Notes under the pieces: model-generated
Database searches by the model: none
The model's input: the letters and a program-made list of their open reading frames with translations, nothing else
Told to the model about the DNA's origin: nothing
Assembly (NCBI GenBank): GCA_029962745.1
Contig: CM057154.1
Span: 30,986,128-31,050,127, forward strand
DNA: 64,000 nucleotides
Direction: 5' to 3'
Source of the DNA: Echinometra lucunter
Taxonomy: Eukaryota; Echinodermata; Echinoidea; Camarodonta; Echinometridae
Part shown: one piece after another, positions 26,013-38,345 of the stretch
Position numbering within the stretch: the stretch's first letter is position 1
Layout of the letters: every line of letters starts with the position of its first letter
Translations under genes and position numbers: made by a program

Positions 26013-26431
26013 TTTAACCCATTCATGACAGGAATTATTTAAAGCCTAATTTGATCAGCTTTTATTCTTCAAATTGGCAACACCAACATTTTTCTTTTAT
26101 TGCTACATATTTCTTATAAAACATCATGTATCTGAAATAAATATAACTTGACAGAATGTATGCTGAGAAGTCATAAAGTTGCCAATTTGCAGGGAAAAAC
26201 GGTAATTTTAACATTTTCATCGCATTGCCAATTTAAGGATTTTAATGCTTATTTTCCTTTATAAAATTTTCAGCATCAAACAACAAATAATAATGCAACC
26301 AAAATGGGCACCGTAAGTGTGGAATTTTGTGCTCTTTCTGCTCATGTATTTGGTATGATTTTTAGGGCTCTGCATCAAAAGTTATTAAACCAAACCACAT
26401 AATGTGGACCTTTTGTCACAAATGGGTTAAA
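26013..26431. mobile_element. MITE, ~419 bp, with TTTAACCCATT ends
   Basis: TTTAACCCATTCATGACA at the left end is mirrored by TGTCACAAATGGGTTAAA at the right. The interior contains CAAATTGGCAACACCAACAT. Much of the left half matches the sequence starting at 3553. Confidence 0.65.
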
Positions 26432-27836
26432 AGAATCAGTGCAAGAGAGGCAGACATTCTGGGGGAAAGAGTACGAAACAGGGAAAAGAAAGAAAATAGA
26501 GAGTGTAAGGGAAAGCAGAGCTAGAATAGATGTAATATGATCCTTGACGGCCTGACCGGCACATGTAGTATGCCCTGCAGGTGGTATGACTCACATCTTG
26601 TATAATCTACTTTCATTGAAAATCACTGAACACTTTCAAGATTCAAGCCAGAATTGAAAAAGAAAAAAGTAATCCTCAGTATAGTATGGTAGAGTGTAAA
26701 TACATTAGAATTTCTCTTCAAAATAAAACCAACATCACTTTTGTGTCATTGATTGTGTAGTAACTTCACATGTTGAAGGATAGCAAAGAATCATCATTGC
26801 TTCCCCTCTCATATGCTTGAATCCTCATCTGAAAGAAAAATAGCATCATTTCCACTGATTTCCATGGAAGTAGGTGTTATTTTGAGCTTAACAGAATAAA
26901 AGCTAGTCAAAAGAACTTTGGGATGACATGTTGTTTGTAACAGGAGCATTAATAACAGGTAAATAATTGATGAGTCTCCGCAATAACACCGACTACTGAA
27001 AGCCACTTTGGACAAACTTCATTCCATTCAAACACAACAAATACTGCAGCTCCCTTATCTTAGGGAACCTGTAAAAATAAACAGCTATTGGACAGAAACA
27101 ATGGTGTGTTTGGAAAAGATTCACACATACAATGCCCCATTTTGGAGTCACAATGTGTTATTATATTTCTCCTATCCAGCATGAAGGAATGCAACGATAA
27201 ACTGACAGAGATAAATCTATAATTTTCTACACGTTACGATGACTGATGCCTTTATTCATAAATATCCCGATGAAAGTACATACAAGTTCAATTACCACTC
27301 ACAAGGCTTGTTGGTGTATCTTTCAAGTGAAATCAAGGCCAAAAATTTCATTACCATGCATCCGCTGATCAATAGCAAGTCATATATATAGAAGCAATTT
27401 GTGCATGTAGAATAGCAATGGATAGTACATGCAAGTATACTGGGGAAAAGCAACATGAATATACAGGAGCTGGGATAGGGAGTTCTGTGTTATTGATATA
27501 GAAAATGTAGAAAAATTGAAGATGTTGGCTGAATCAATTTTCCTATGTGAATAAGAATGGCACATTCATGGTGACCTTTCTTAAAACTTGATGATTTGCC
27601 TGTATTGCAAAAGATGTCTGCTAAAAATCTGAATTATGACCTACCCTTTGGGAGGAGGCTCTTAAAAGGTCGGGGGGGGGGGGGGGGGGGGGAGCATGTC
27701 TACAGATTAACATGAATAAAGATCCATTAGACAAGTATCAAAAGATGATTCATATCTCCCCCTAAAAAAACTAAAAAGTCTAATTTCACAACAGGATGGT
27801 TGACTATGAGAATGTAAAAAGGTGACCTGGGGGGTG

Positions 27837-28154
27837 TTTCATAAAGCTGTTCTTAAAGTTACAAATGAATTTACGAACGACTTGAATATGGCAAGCCAAA
27901 TGGAATTCTCAGTCAATATATATAGCATCAGCTTAAGGTGAAATATGCAGACATAGATTGACATTACTTTTGTTTAAGAACATTTTTATTGCAGAGTAAA
28001 TTTTTTGCCACAATCTAATTGAGATTATGGGAAATGCTGTCACACTTTGTTAAAACATCAGGAAAAACTTTAGGCATCCCATTTGGCACTTCATATTCAA
28101 GTCTTTCGAAAATTCATTCGTAACTTTCGAACAGCTTTATGAAACACCACCCAG
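27837..28154. mobile_element. MITE, 318 bp
   Basis: The left end CTGGGGGGTGTTTCATAAAG is mirrored at the right end (inverse CTGGGTGGTGTTTCATAAAG). Similarity continues inward: GCTGTTCTTAAAGTTACAAA against GCTGTTCGAAAGTTACGAAT on the inverse strand. The arms are ~55 bp. There is no coding capacity. Confidence 0.75.
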
Positions 28155-30519
28155 CTGGTATACCTCACACCAGTGTCATGACTTCCCTGAGATATAGGGC
28201 TTTTTTTATAAGGTCTAGGCAAGAAAAATAAATTGGTAGAAGATAAACTTTTTTTTTTCTTTAAAATCCACCAAATATATCCATGAATATCTGCTAAACA
28301 AATATGATTCATACCTTGATAAACGTTTCATAAGTCATTTAACAACAGGATAATTGATGATAAGAATATAATAAAGTGACCAGCTGGTCACCAGTGTAGT
28401 CTACAAAACACTCTGACCAGTTGATAAGGTATAGAGGCAAAAGGAAGATGTCTCTTCCTTTTGCATCTCAAAGTACAGTCTTAGCACCTATCTTCAAAAG
28501 AGTTTTAAACAGGCACCAGACAAAAGTATGATTACATATTGGTTAATGCTTAAAGGTAACCAGTTGATACTGAAAGGAGGCAAGAAGAAAGAGAAGCTTA
28601 AAAGCGCTCTGGTCTTTCTAAAAGGAAGATGCATATCCTACCTTGCTTTTAAGACACCGTAGCTGTCACAACCTCCTAGCAACCGAATCCAGATCAAGCG
28701 GAAAAGTAGACTACATGTATAATATGTTCCGTGCTAGTAAGCTATAATGAGCACATGTACCAGACGCTATTTTCCCCTAAACATCGGCAGCCGTCTTAAT
28801 GGCAACACAACGAGTGTTGATGGTGAGGCTAGCTATGTTGATATCTACAGCGGATGGTTGAAGGAAAACTCTTGGCTGCTTAGTCAGGCCGGTGGCTGTC
28901 TGCCGGGTTAGATGGTTGTTGTGCGTGCGTGAGTAGGTGAGTGTGAGTGTGTGTGGGGGGATGTGCGGTTGTCCGTGAATCCTCATTAACGAAGCTCAAT
29001 ATGGGTACATGTGTGCAGAGGGTGTGTGTGTGCGTATGACTGCCCTTGTCCCATAATGTATGTAGCATGACGGGGTGAAAGTGTGTGTGCGCTCATTATA
29101 TCCAGGCGTGTGCTTCTATTAATATCATATACACTTGTGCTACATCCCAAAGGCAAAGTCCCATTTATAGGATGGAAAATTAAAAGATAACGAGACATAA
29201 TAATTGCCTCGCTACCACTCCATCAACTTGTTAACTTGTGTATTATCCATCAACGTAGAGTCTGTAGCATGCAGACTATCATGTCAATCCTTCATATTTT
29301 ATTGTGATTATTACCATCGGCCTTCTCTCGCACTCTCGGACCTTTTTTCTTTGCCTATGGGCAAAATTTGGCCAGAAAGTAGCTTCCGTTATTGCTCAAC
29401 TGACCAAACAAAGTAAACCAGTTGTTGCTGCATCTGTATTTTATGCATCTCAATTTTAATCATAGCTTCGTATGGCTGAGGGTTATGTTTTGATTGCTTC
29501 AGGTTTATCATTTTGCTTCTCATGCTCCAGGAGATATGGAGGGAAGTAATGTCAAAATGAACAATTGCTTGACACTCATGCACATGAATGCATAATTCCA
29601 TTTATCACTGATTATGTTTTGAGTTTGTCAATGTCATTATTTTCATCATTTTGCTTCCAATACTTAATAGAGTTATACAAGCAAGTAATATCAGTATTGA
29701 CAACTGTTTGTCATAAAACCGTGTGAATCTTCAATTTCATATGGTTCCACATGGTATTTTACTTCAGATTCTGATTTTCATAGTTATATAAGAAATTTTA
29801 CAATAACTTAATAATATCAATAAAGATTATTTAAATGTTAAAAATGAACCACAGCCAACCCACACCACACTTGTAGAGTGTTTCATGCCACACATATACA
29901 AAAAATTGATCTACAGCTGACAAGGAAATGAATCCTGCAATTTGTTAAGTTTACACTCTAGAAAAAGAGTGTTCTATAAATTGCTATCCAAATAGCAGTA
30001 CTGAATTCTACTTCCTTTCCTCTCACATTTGTGGGCAATTTACTTTTACACTATAATACCCAAGAGCACTTTCTGAACTAAACTTAACAGTACCTTATAA
30101 AAGTCCACATTTCACCTTCTTATCATGGGTTCCATATATCAAAATGGCAGACAGAAGAAGGAAGATTTCCCTTTCGGGTTAACTCTTAATAGTCGGTCCT
30201 TTATAGAAATAAACTATGAAAATATCCTCAAAATATCACCATTGACAGAGCAATCATAATATTTATGAAGTAAACCACAAGAATGCATGGTTACGTCTAT
30301 TTTAAACACTAATGCATTATTTTTGCCCTCTGTCAGTAACACTTAATGGCAACAATTGCAGTGTCTACCTTCAAGAAGCCCTAGGCCATGTACAAATGGA
30401 ACTAACCAAATTTGCAATTGAATGCCCTTAAGATAAATCAAGTAAATTGGAGTGAAAGCTTCAATTTGAAGTCCCAGTTCACAGTTCGGAAACATTCTAT
30501 TTCTGTACTTTTTATTTCT
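28155..30519. other. Non-coding stretch with a CpG-bearing part at ~28650-29000
   Basis: The part next to the GT-rich tract has raised CpG content. Otherwise AT-rich with no recognised exon. Confidence 0.35.
28915..29090. repeat. GT-rich tract
   Basis: Degenerate TGTG repeats with CG interruptions (GTGCGTGCGTGAG, GTGTGTGTGCGT). His/Thr-rich minus frames are by-products. Confidence 0.8.
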
Positions 30520-30601
30520 CTTCCTCTCTCTCTTTCTCTCAGTCTTTGATTATTTCACTTTGCCTCCACATCTCTTCTTTGCTGTTGGTCTTATTTCCTC
30601 C

Positions 30602-30633
<32 letters not shown>

Positions 30634-30770
30634 TTCTCTTCCTCTCTCTTTTCTTTCTCTTCATCTCTATCTCTCTATTTATAACTCTCCTCTCTTTCTC
30701 TTATTCTTTCTCACTCTTTTTCTTCCTCTCTCCCCAATCTCTCTCTCTCTCTCTCTCTCTCTCTTTCACA
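30520..30770. repeat. (CT)n-rich tract
   Basis: Pure CT runs at ~30603-30625 and ~30738-30765 lie within a pyrimidine-rich block. Confidence 0.9.
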
Positions 30771-30905
30771 CTCGCACACCTTTTTCCCTCCCATGCACTC
30801 TCCATCCCTTCTAAATGTCATGCACAGGTATTTTGAGAGTAGAAAATTTGTTACACATATTCAGTCATCTCTCAAAGGAAATAAAGGTGTTGAAAATTTA
30901 AGTTT

Positions 30906-31495
30906 GAGTGTGATCAGTTAAGGGGAACATTTTGTCCGTCCGTGACAACTTATGGCATGCTATGTTAAGAGACTTTACCCAACTATAATTGTATCTCAAA
31001 TTTTTTGTATATGGTTCCTTAGAAAGTTCTGAGATGGGGACTTCTTTGGACCGAAGCATTTTCAGCAGGGGTGTTGTTAAAAATTCCTATTTTTAGCAAA
31101 AATTGTCCATCCGTGACACCATTCTTGACCTCTCCTAAAATATCAAGGGTTTGATTCCAAATTCTAAATGGATGATAGGAAAGCCAATTTATGTGACTAA
31201 CATTTGCACTTGAAAATATTTGACAAGGTCAATCTATTTGGATAGAAATAGCAAATGAGTACTAACGGTCACACACCTAATTTCTATATTGTCCGTCCGT
31301 TGCACCGAACCTTTCTTTGATTTGCATTTGAATAGGAAACCATGACAACCAAATTCATGTACTTTTCAGAACACTTAGTGATGCTCTTCATGACAAACCA
31401 TAAACTAATCCATGATATCTTGTCACTTAATTTTTGCAGGCCTTAAAATTTGGGATTTTGTGAAAATGTCTGTCCGTGACAAACTGATCACACTC
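30906..31495. mobile_element. Inverted-repeat element, 590 bp, with internal GTCCGTCCGTGACA repeats
   Basis: The termini GAGTGTGATCAGTT (30906-30919) and AACTGATCACACTC (31482-31495) are exact inverses. Inside, the motif GTCC(G/A)TCCGT(G/T)(A/G)CA recurs at about 30935, 31107, 31292 and 31470, always on the plus strand. No protein is encoded. Confidence 0.65.
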
Positions 31496-32260
31496 ATTTC
31501 TATTTAAAAAAATTTTTTTTTTTTAAATTACCATGTCATAACTAACAAAACCCGTAATGAAATACATGAAAACTTCAAACTTCTTACAAAATGCAAACAA
31601 AATTTCAATCTCCCACAATGGCACTTAGGAAAGGAGGCTAAAAAACATATTTGCACCTGTGCTGAATGAAACAAAGCATTTCTGAACAAACATCATAAAT
31701 ATCTCCATGCCTTTATTTGCAACAAAGGAAATTCGGTGACAGGAAACTGGATCTGTGTTTTTTTATTATATCCCCTGAAATGACTGAAAGAAATACACAT
31801 TTTTTACAACTAAATAGATGTGCTCATACATGTATATCAAATACATTGTGGCTTTGTGTACAGTGTTCAGTAGAACATTAAAATCTAAATATGGAGGATT
31901 TCAAAATGTTGTTCAAAATCCTAAGATGGAGCTTGTGTGCTGATAAGGGTTAAAGAAAGGTTGAGTTAGTATGAAAGTGGAAAATATATTCAAAATATTC
32001 AGTGGTATATACCTACACTTGTCAGTGTGCTTTATTCTGTATACCATTTTTTCAGTAAGAATGAGTCAATTTGTTTAATCATTTTAATGACTCCTTACCT
32101 AGCAAGATGCAATCATCTTCATTTACTACATAATCCACCTATTCCTATCATTTCTAGAAATGTTTTTCTTTTTTGTTTGACATGCAACTGCAGGAGCAGT
32201 ACTCAACTTTATCTTTAAAAAAATAAAAAGGAATGAGAGATAGATAAAGAAGGGTCTTAC

Positions 32261-32374
32261 CATATTACCACTGGAGTGTCCATTGCCACAGTAGTCGTGT
32301 TTATATCCATTGACACCATTAATACCATTTGTACCATTCATCTTGGAACCATTCATCCTGGAACCGTTCATCAT
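32261..32374 (-). CDS. Probable alternative first coding exon with Met-Asn-Gly repeats (38 codons)
   Basis: On the minus strand two consecutive ATGs (32374-32372 and 32371-32369) open a frame of 38 codons ending at a consensus donor, AATATG|GTAAGA. An in-frame TGA at 32401-32399, nine codons upstream, and an A at -3 of the first ATG support a genuine start. The peptide begins MMNGSRMNGSKMNGTNGING and continues NGY...NGHSSGNM. A 15-bp DNA unit (ATGAACGGTTCCARG) occurs twice in tandem and then decays. The exon ends in phase 0, like exons A-D, and lies 6 kb downstream of exon D on the same strand. It is therefore inferred to be the first exon of a short isoform from an internal promoter. It could instead start a separate gene whose other exons lie below this point. 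No signal peptide is seen. Confidence 0.55.
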
Positions 32375-32580
32375 AGTAAACAGGAAACAGATCGTTTGTC
32401 AAACTATCAGGATAGGAATCGCTGATCGGCTCTTGAGCGATGTTATCGGTAAGCTCGCATCGCTCTCGGGAAGTCCTTCCTCAGATAATCCTCAATCACA
32501 GTTTCCTGGGACAGGTTTTCGTACGCGTTGTTAGGACTCGATCGTCAGCGGAAAATGATTGACCGGAAAATGTAGTATAC
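32375..32580 (-). promoter_or_regulatory. Presumed 5' UTR and promoter zone of the alternative first exon
   Basis: This stretch lies directly upstream of the MMNGS start codon. It is visibly richer in CpG than its surroundings (for example CGATCGAGTC, CGCGTACG and CGATGCGAG on the minus strand). Reading in the start frame it is closed by TGA at 32401-32399. I see no convincing TATA box at a suitable distance and cannot place a transcription start. The promoter role is inferred only from position and base composition. Confidence 0.3.
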
Positions 32581-33785
32581 TCAATTTTCATCCACTCTAT
32601 TGCACAAGCTTCACATTAAAGAAGAGGAGAAGGATTGCAAGTTGATCGCATTATATCATCTGTTCAAGATGGCAACATCTTCTCCAGATAACAAATTATG
32701 GCATATTATCCTCAATCAGAGATTTCTGGTAGTTGACTGATATCAGGTTTATTACAAGGATAAGAACAGCAGAGTGAGCTGCAGCACAGTAATCTAAAAC
32801 TTAATGAAGTCAATCTCTGATAAGAATATTATGATGACATCAAAATAATCAGATCTACACCACTGCATGGTGTTGGGTTTGTTTTGTACTTGAGCAAACA
32901 TCAAAAGTACACACAAAAAAAGAAAATTAATCACAAGACAAAGCTTTAAAACATTCCAAAATTTTGCTTCTAGCTGGTGATACAGTCTATTTCAATATCT
33001 GTTAATTTTTAAAGAATGGCAGTTTACAAAATTCAACAACACAAATTTCTGAAGTCGTATTCAATGACGATACATCAATCCTGCTCAGCTGATAAAAGTC
33101 ATCAAGAAACTCTCTCCATCAACGTGAAATGGAGCAAAATGGAAGAAATTTCCACCAGTATGAAGCTTGTATAGAAATTCCACCTCCGTCTGTCAAACAG
33201 ACCCAAAACAAACTTTGTATTGGTTTCCTGAAGTAGATGAAAACAGACACTGCTCATGCAGAAGTATGGTAGCAAGATTCCACAAAAGCTTGATCCAGTT
33301 CCTGTTAAGTCGAAAGATCCACTATTCAAAATGCATGCATCACTATCTCACATCACAGTTTGCATTAGCACTAAAGCCACCTGGATGGATACATATCCCT
33401 GTTATGATATGTCTTTACTTTTTCCTATCGACTGGGCATATCACCAACTGCCCGATTCACTACCCCCCCATCTTGTCGCGATCAATATGCAAATGGCCTC
33501 GTGTTCATCGGGGACTTAAATAGATTAAGCTAGCAATCAGCTCGTCAGCCTAACGACTGGCTGGAATATACGCGAATCCAATGATATCTACACATAACTA
33601 TATTTGTTCCCTTGTTTTTATCTTCTTTTCATAATTGGCAGGTGGATTTCCCCATCACTGGCATATTACATTGAAAGCACTTTAGAGGCTTATCTGTATG
33701 GTGGTACATTAAGAATAGCAATCATAGGCGACATGGCTATTGTGTCCTTAACAACATAGAGTCAAGGTGGGGGGGGGGATAATTG

Positions 33786-33910
33786 TCAAAAAAAAATTGA
33801 GAGAGGATGAGGGGATGAGAGCAGCTAAGAAAGAGGAGAAAGAGATGAAAGAGAAAGAAATGAAAGAATGAGAGCGACAGAGAAAGAGAGAGGGCAGGAA
33901 TGGGGAAGGG
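33786..33910. repeat. Purine-rich GA/GAAA tract
   Basis: GAGAGAGGATGAGG, then AAAGAGAAAGAAATG units, preceded by an A run and a G9 run at ~33768. Confidence 0.8.
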
Positions 33911-35704
33911 TATAAGCATAAATGGAACTGCAGATAAGAGAAAAGAAGGCTGCAATTACGATATGTGTGAATTCTCGTAGGATAAAAGAACAAAGTTTTC
34001 TTTTTAAAAACGAGAACCAATAATAAACTCATCAATTCTAAAGGCATAATCAGTTAATAAAGACCAAGGTTATCAATTATACTAAAGCAATCTAAGTAAT
34101 AAAAAAATTGCATTAGCGAAATTGAGGTCCTAATGAAGTCTCATTATTCTATAGCCAGATCCTATGACAATTTCGCTACGATGCAGTTAGACATGCCTTA
34201 AAAAGAAGCTTTTCAAAGCAAAATAATTTAGTCAAATGCAAATACATGTACATTACATTTTGAATTAGATTGAAACTTGAATATGGGCCCATGTTATCTT
34301 ACACGAATCGATAAATTATATATTTTTCTGTTACGTACATCATATAAAGGACTGGCAAGTAGCTAAACCGCTCAAAGGAACTCCAAAGCCAGGCTTTTAC
34401 ACAACTACACCAAAGCTCAATGTAAATTTAACCTAAGGCGTGTTTGAAGCATCCTATAGCACACACAGCTGTCAACGCACCGAATACCAAACACTGACCA
34501 GTGGGAATTTACATCCCAGGCCAAGATCAATATAAAATTCATTTTTCGCTTCAAATACTTCATTTTCAGAGAAAAAAAATCTACAGCAGCTTAGATTTGT
34601 TAGTATCTTGCTATTTATCAATCAAAATCATAGAAACCTGATAACAAAGTTTTGGAGGTTTCACAAGAAGTATACACAGAATTTCTGCCATCATATACAC
34701 TCAGCAGAGATGAAAGAAAGCAAAACATCCTGGGTTGATGCAGCCCATTCCTCCATAGGAATTCAAAGCAAGTCCAAACTATCCACAACCAGTATTTAAA
34801 TACACACACAGAGGTTGCCTAGGTGTTTTAACAGACTACACAACTTATACGCATCACAATAAGATATGAAATCAGTCCTAGACAACCAAAACAAAATCTT
34901 ACTCAAAATGCACTGCAAAACTTGTCCTCTGCTAATACAAACACCCCATGAAATAATACCATTCTGCCTCACAAACTATCATGCTATAATCATTCTCTCA
35001 TCCAGTTCCCGATAAAATTAATCTTTAGACATATTTCTGTTCAAGATCAGACTTGACACTCCATAGATAGAAAGCAGTGCTGACGTTCTGAGAAAGGTGC
35101 CGAGATATGAAAAGCCCAGATATTTCACAAGAAACACAGGATGCTATATTAAGGGTGGCATGTTTGCCGGTTGCTTCCGCTATTCCCAAGTGTAATGGCG
35201 TGATAACGAACGATGCAATAACAACGTCATGTTCGCCATAGTCCGGCACGAGGCGATCATGACCAGCCAATCAAAAATTGAGGTTTACTTTTACAAAAGA
35301 ATCGCTCAAAGAAGAAAAAGGAGCTGTCAGCAAGATGGGTTCATAATCTCAAAGTAAATGCTAATAACAGGCCAATTCTGCTGCGTATGAAAGCACCGAC
35401 TGACACGAGACAGCCAATGCGCAAACATAAGGTTAACTCAGTGAATGATGTAGCTTATGTGTACGAAATAACTAATAAAGTAAAATTGAAAGCTTAAGAT
35501 ATGGGGCTGAAGGACACATATGTATATTTGGAGACCAGCTCTCTGCCTTTATCAGTAAAGCAAACAGAGAACTGACTATCATGGTTCATTCATCAAGATG
35601 GTATAAATGTAAGTATTGAGTCACAGGGAATATAAAGAATACCAAGGGGGTTTATTAAGCCATCTCTATCCCCTGATCCCTTACTATTTCTTCTTTTCTC
35701 CTCT

Positions 35705-35815
35705 TGCCTTGCCCCTGCCCCCCCCCCCCTCCTGCCCCTGCCCCAACCCTCTCCAGGCCCTGTCACACTCCTCCCCCTACCACACTTCTGCCCCTGCCCC
35801 TGCCCCTGTTCCATC
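35705..35815. repeat. CCCCTG-type hexanucleotide repeat with C runs
   Basis: CCCCTGCCCCTGCCC units occur at both ends, with TCTCCAGGCCC-like and CACTCCTCCCCC sequence between. Confidence 0.85.
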
Positions 35816-36476
35816 CAAAATGATCCAATGTGTTATCTGATTCATTTTTCTACCAGCGCCACAATCACAGGATGGTATTCTTCACGTACGCATTTATTTA
35901 AACCCAACCCTCGATCTAAAGTCATGTTTAACAAAGAGAAAAGTTACACCTTGCTCTAATTCCCTTTTTTAAAACTTATCTTCAGACAAAGGGACAGGAT
36001 TAAAGTTTAGCAGAAGACAGGCAAAATGATAGTTTAGCCACTGTCTTTCAGTCTGCTATTAAGTGGTCTTACCAATTAAAGTAAAAGTATCTTAAAAACA
36101 ATTAAGTTCCCCTGTGCAAATATTTAAAAAGGTTACTCAACAAATAGGTTACTGTAGTTGAATGGGGGACATTAAGACATCTAACAAACATTAAAAATTT
36201 CCACCCTGTATGCTCCAGCTGAAGATAAACTTTTTAGAGCTACTGTATCTCTGTCTACCTTTAATACATACTTTAAATAATTTTGTTATCGGTCTAATCA
36301 GATTATTTGTAATGTGAAAACTGTCTAGCTCAGACATCTGTTCATGGCCTTATCTTCATCAGTATGGCTAAATTTGATTCTTTAAAGGATTCATGATTGG
36401 TGCCTATTAATAGTGTCAATTATTAAGACAAAGTCAAAGAAAACTAACCCCTGATATGACTAACAAATCTTGTTTT

Positions 36477-36479
<3 letters not shown>

Positions 36480-36510
<31 letters not shown>
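36480..36510. repeat. (CT)n microsatellite
   Basis: A CCCTCTCTCT...CTCTG run just upstream of the SINE. Confidence 0.9.
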
Positions 36511-36513
<3 letters not shown>

Positions 36514-36625
36514 GATGAAAAGGGTTTGCGAAAGTTGTTATGGATGGGATAGGAGGAGCTAAAACATCCTCAAGTTCTCAAAATATGATCAAATGCCCGA
36601 GAGCTTTCAAGATCTAGCAATGTAG

Positions 36626-36868
36626 GAGCACCGTAGTATAGTGGTGAAGGTTATTGTCTCTCATGCAGGAGGTCCTGGGTTCAATCCTCTCTCAGCGCTT
36701 ACTTTGTTGAAGAGGGTATTTTTCTCACATACATCCCTCTCAACCCAGGTGTGTAAAATGGATGCCTGGCAATGCTGGGCAAAGAATAATCACAGGGCAC
36801 CGGGAGAGCAGTAGTAATACTTATGTTTTGGCTACCCTGGGTAAATAAGACCCAAAATTATTATTACC
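36626..36868 (+). mobile_element. tRNA-derived SINE
   Basis: The head resembles a tRNA with RNA polymerase III promoter boxes: box A-like TAGTATAGTGG at 36634-36644 and box B GGGTTCAATCC at 36677-36687. The acceptor arms do not pair and no sound anticodon stem forms, so this is not a functional tRNA. A ~170-bp unrelated body follows, containing GGCTACCCTGGGTAAATAAG, and the element ends in an ATT repeat (AAAATTATTATTACC). That order of tRNA head, body and short A/T repeat tail is the usual SINE layout. No clear target duplication was found. The same body end appears near 58200. Confidence 0.75.
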
Positions 36869-37508
36869 ATTTAAGAGATGAAAAATCTCTTCACATTAAA
36901 TTGCTTTGTATGTATTATAGGTACCTGCTAATGTTTTATCTTCTCTTCTCTCTTTATCTGGAGATCTTCCTTAGATCTCAACCCACTGTATCTACAACAT
37001 GAAGATATTATTTGCTTGCCATGTCTGCAGCTGCACTTTGTGACTGATTTTTGTATCCTGGGTCATAAACAGGGAAGCCATATTTGCACTTAGTCATGTA
37101 GTTCCTAAAAAGTGCACATGAGTTTATGGTACACCATACGCCCTATGACATATGATCCATGGACAAAACAATGCAAAGAAAAAAATCCATCCCAAATGGG
37201 TTGCATAATTGAGTGACGGCCTCCTATCGCAAGGTTTAGTGGGAGTATTTTGTATCTCTCTATGGTGGAGTGGGTTTCTACCTTAATCAATGGAATAGGT
37301 CGAATGCTGTCGAGATAGATGGGATTGTTCTCCAGACAAGGTCAGTGGGCTTTTAGAGCAAGCCTGTGGTAATAATCATAATAATAATGATAATTCATGG
37401 ACATGTGGCTTTGGAAAGTCAGAATAATAAAGTGAGGATGGTGCTTTGGCCATGATGATTGTTGCATCTATTCTCCATAATTTCTTCTGTTGGCCTCCCA
37501 ATTATGCT

Positions 37509-37516
37509 TGCTCTCT

Positions 37517-37584
<68 letters not shown>

Positions 37585-37640
37585 CTTCTCTCTCCTTTTC
37601 TTTCTCTCTCTCTCCTTCTCTCTCCTTTTCTTTCTTCCTT
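37509..37640. repeat. (CT)n microsatellite
   Basis: Nearly pure CT with TTTCTCTCTC and CCTTCTCTCC interruptions. Confidence 0.92.
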
Positions 37641-38044
37641 AGTCTCTCTTTCCCTCCAACACAAACACAGAAGATTATGACAATAATACAGTCTCTCTTG
37701 GCATTTCTGTTTGTCATGCTCTCTATGTCACATCTCCTGATAGAATCTATCATCTTTCACTGTAGTGTAAACAAGAAAGGTGTCCATCCGTATCTTTCAA
37801 GGATGAGTCTGCATCCTCCTTACTATTATCAAGAGGACACTTAAAGGACAGCTTCAGTAAAACCAGAGTCCTATCAAGTAATTAAAAACTACTGCAAACT
37901 TGGGAATACTCCAGACTCTTGAAAGTTTCAGGCTACAAAATGAACGATTCATTACTTCAAAATTTAATGATTTGCAGAAGCCTAATGAAGAGAAATAAAC
38001 AACAATAATGATAATGAAAAAACAGCCCACTCCAAAACCGAATA

Positions 38045-38226
38045 CAGTCACACCTGCTTTAGTGACTACCTGTTATGGAAGATCACCTGTCTTAAAGACA
38101 ATATTCTTTCCCCTTGAATTTTTCCCGCTGAAATGTGTATTAAAGGAACCTGTCCATAAAAACCAATTGCTCATAGGACCACTTTTCTCGTCTCCCTAGG
38201 TTGGTCTTTATAGACAGGTTTCACTG
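38045..38226. mobile_element. Tc1/mariner-type MITE, 182 bp, TA target site
   Basis: CAGTCACACCTG at the left is mirrored by CAGGTTTCACTG at the right, and each end is flanked by TA (38043-38044 and 38227-38228). A second copy of the family lies at 11266-11458. It sits ~120 bp below the exon D donor on the plus-strand map. Confidence 0.75.
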
Positions 38227-38345
38227 TACAAAGGGATCCAGGATATTTCATGTTGTCAAAACTTTCCTGTATGAACCATATCATATGTACAATTGAAAGT
38301 GCACACAAAGAGAACAAAGAGAAGTGAAATAGTGATGAGGCTTAC

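Larger units (their letters stand above)
32581..36479. other. Intronic or intergenic stretch between the alternative first exon and exon D
   Basis: Contains the purine and CCCCTG repeats listed separately. Blocks with more CpG lie at ~33450-33550 and ~35150-35270. No exon is supported. Confidence 0.4.

Noticed and set aside
27672..27692. 21-base G run as a regulatory quadruplex
   Set aside because: A homopolymer run alone in repeat-rich DNA is not evidence of function and may be a sequencing length error.
33480..33500. Octamer ATGCAAAT as a promoter element
   Set aside because: A single 8-mer without an adjacent start or other promoter signals is expected by chance.
35025..35270. 81-codon minus frame starting MAGHDRLVPDYGEHD in a CpG-bearing patch
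   Set aside because: No splice donor, domain or upstream stop arrangement supports it.
36626..36700. Functional tRNA gene
   Set aside because: Promoter boxes are present but the acceptor and anticodon stems do not pair, and a SINE body follows.
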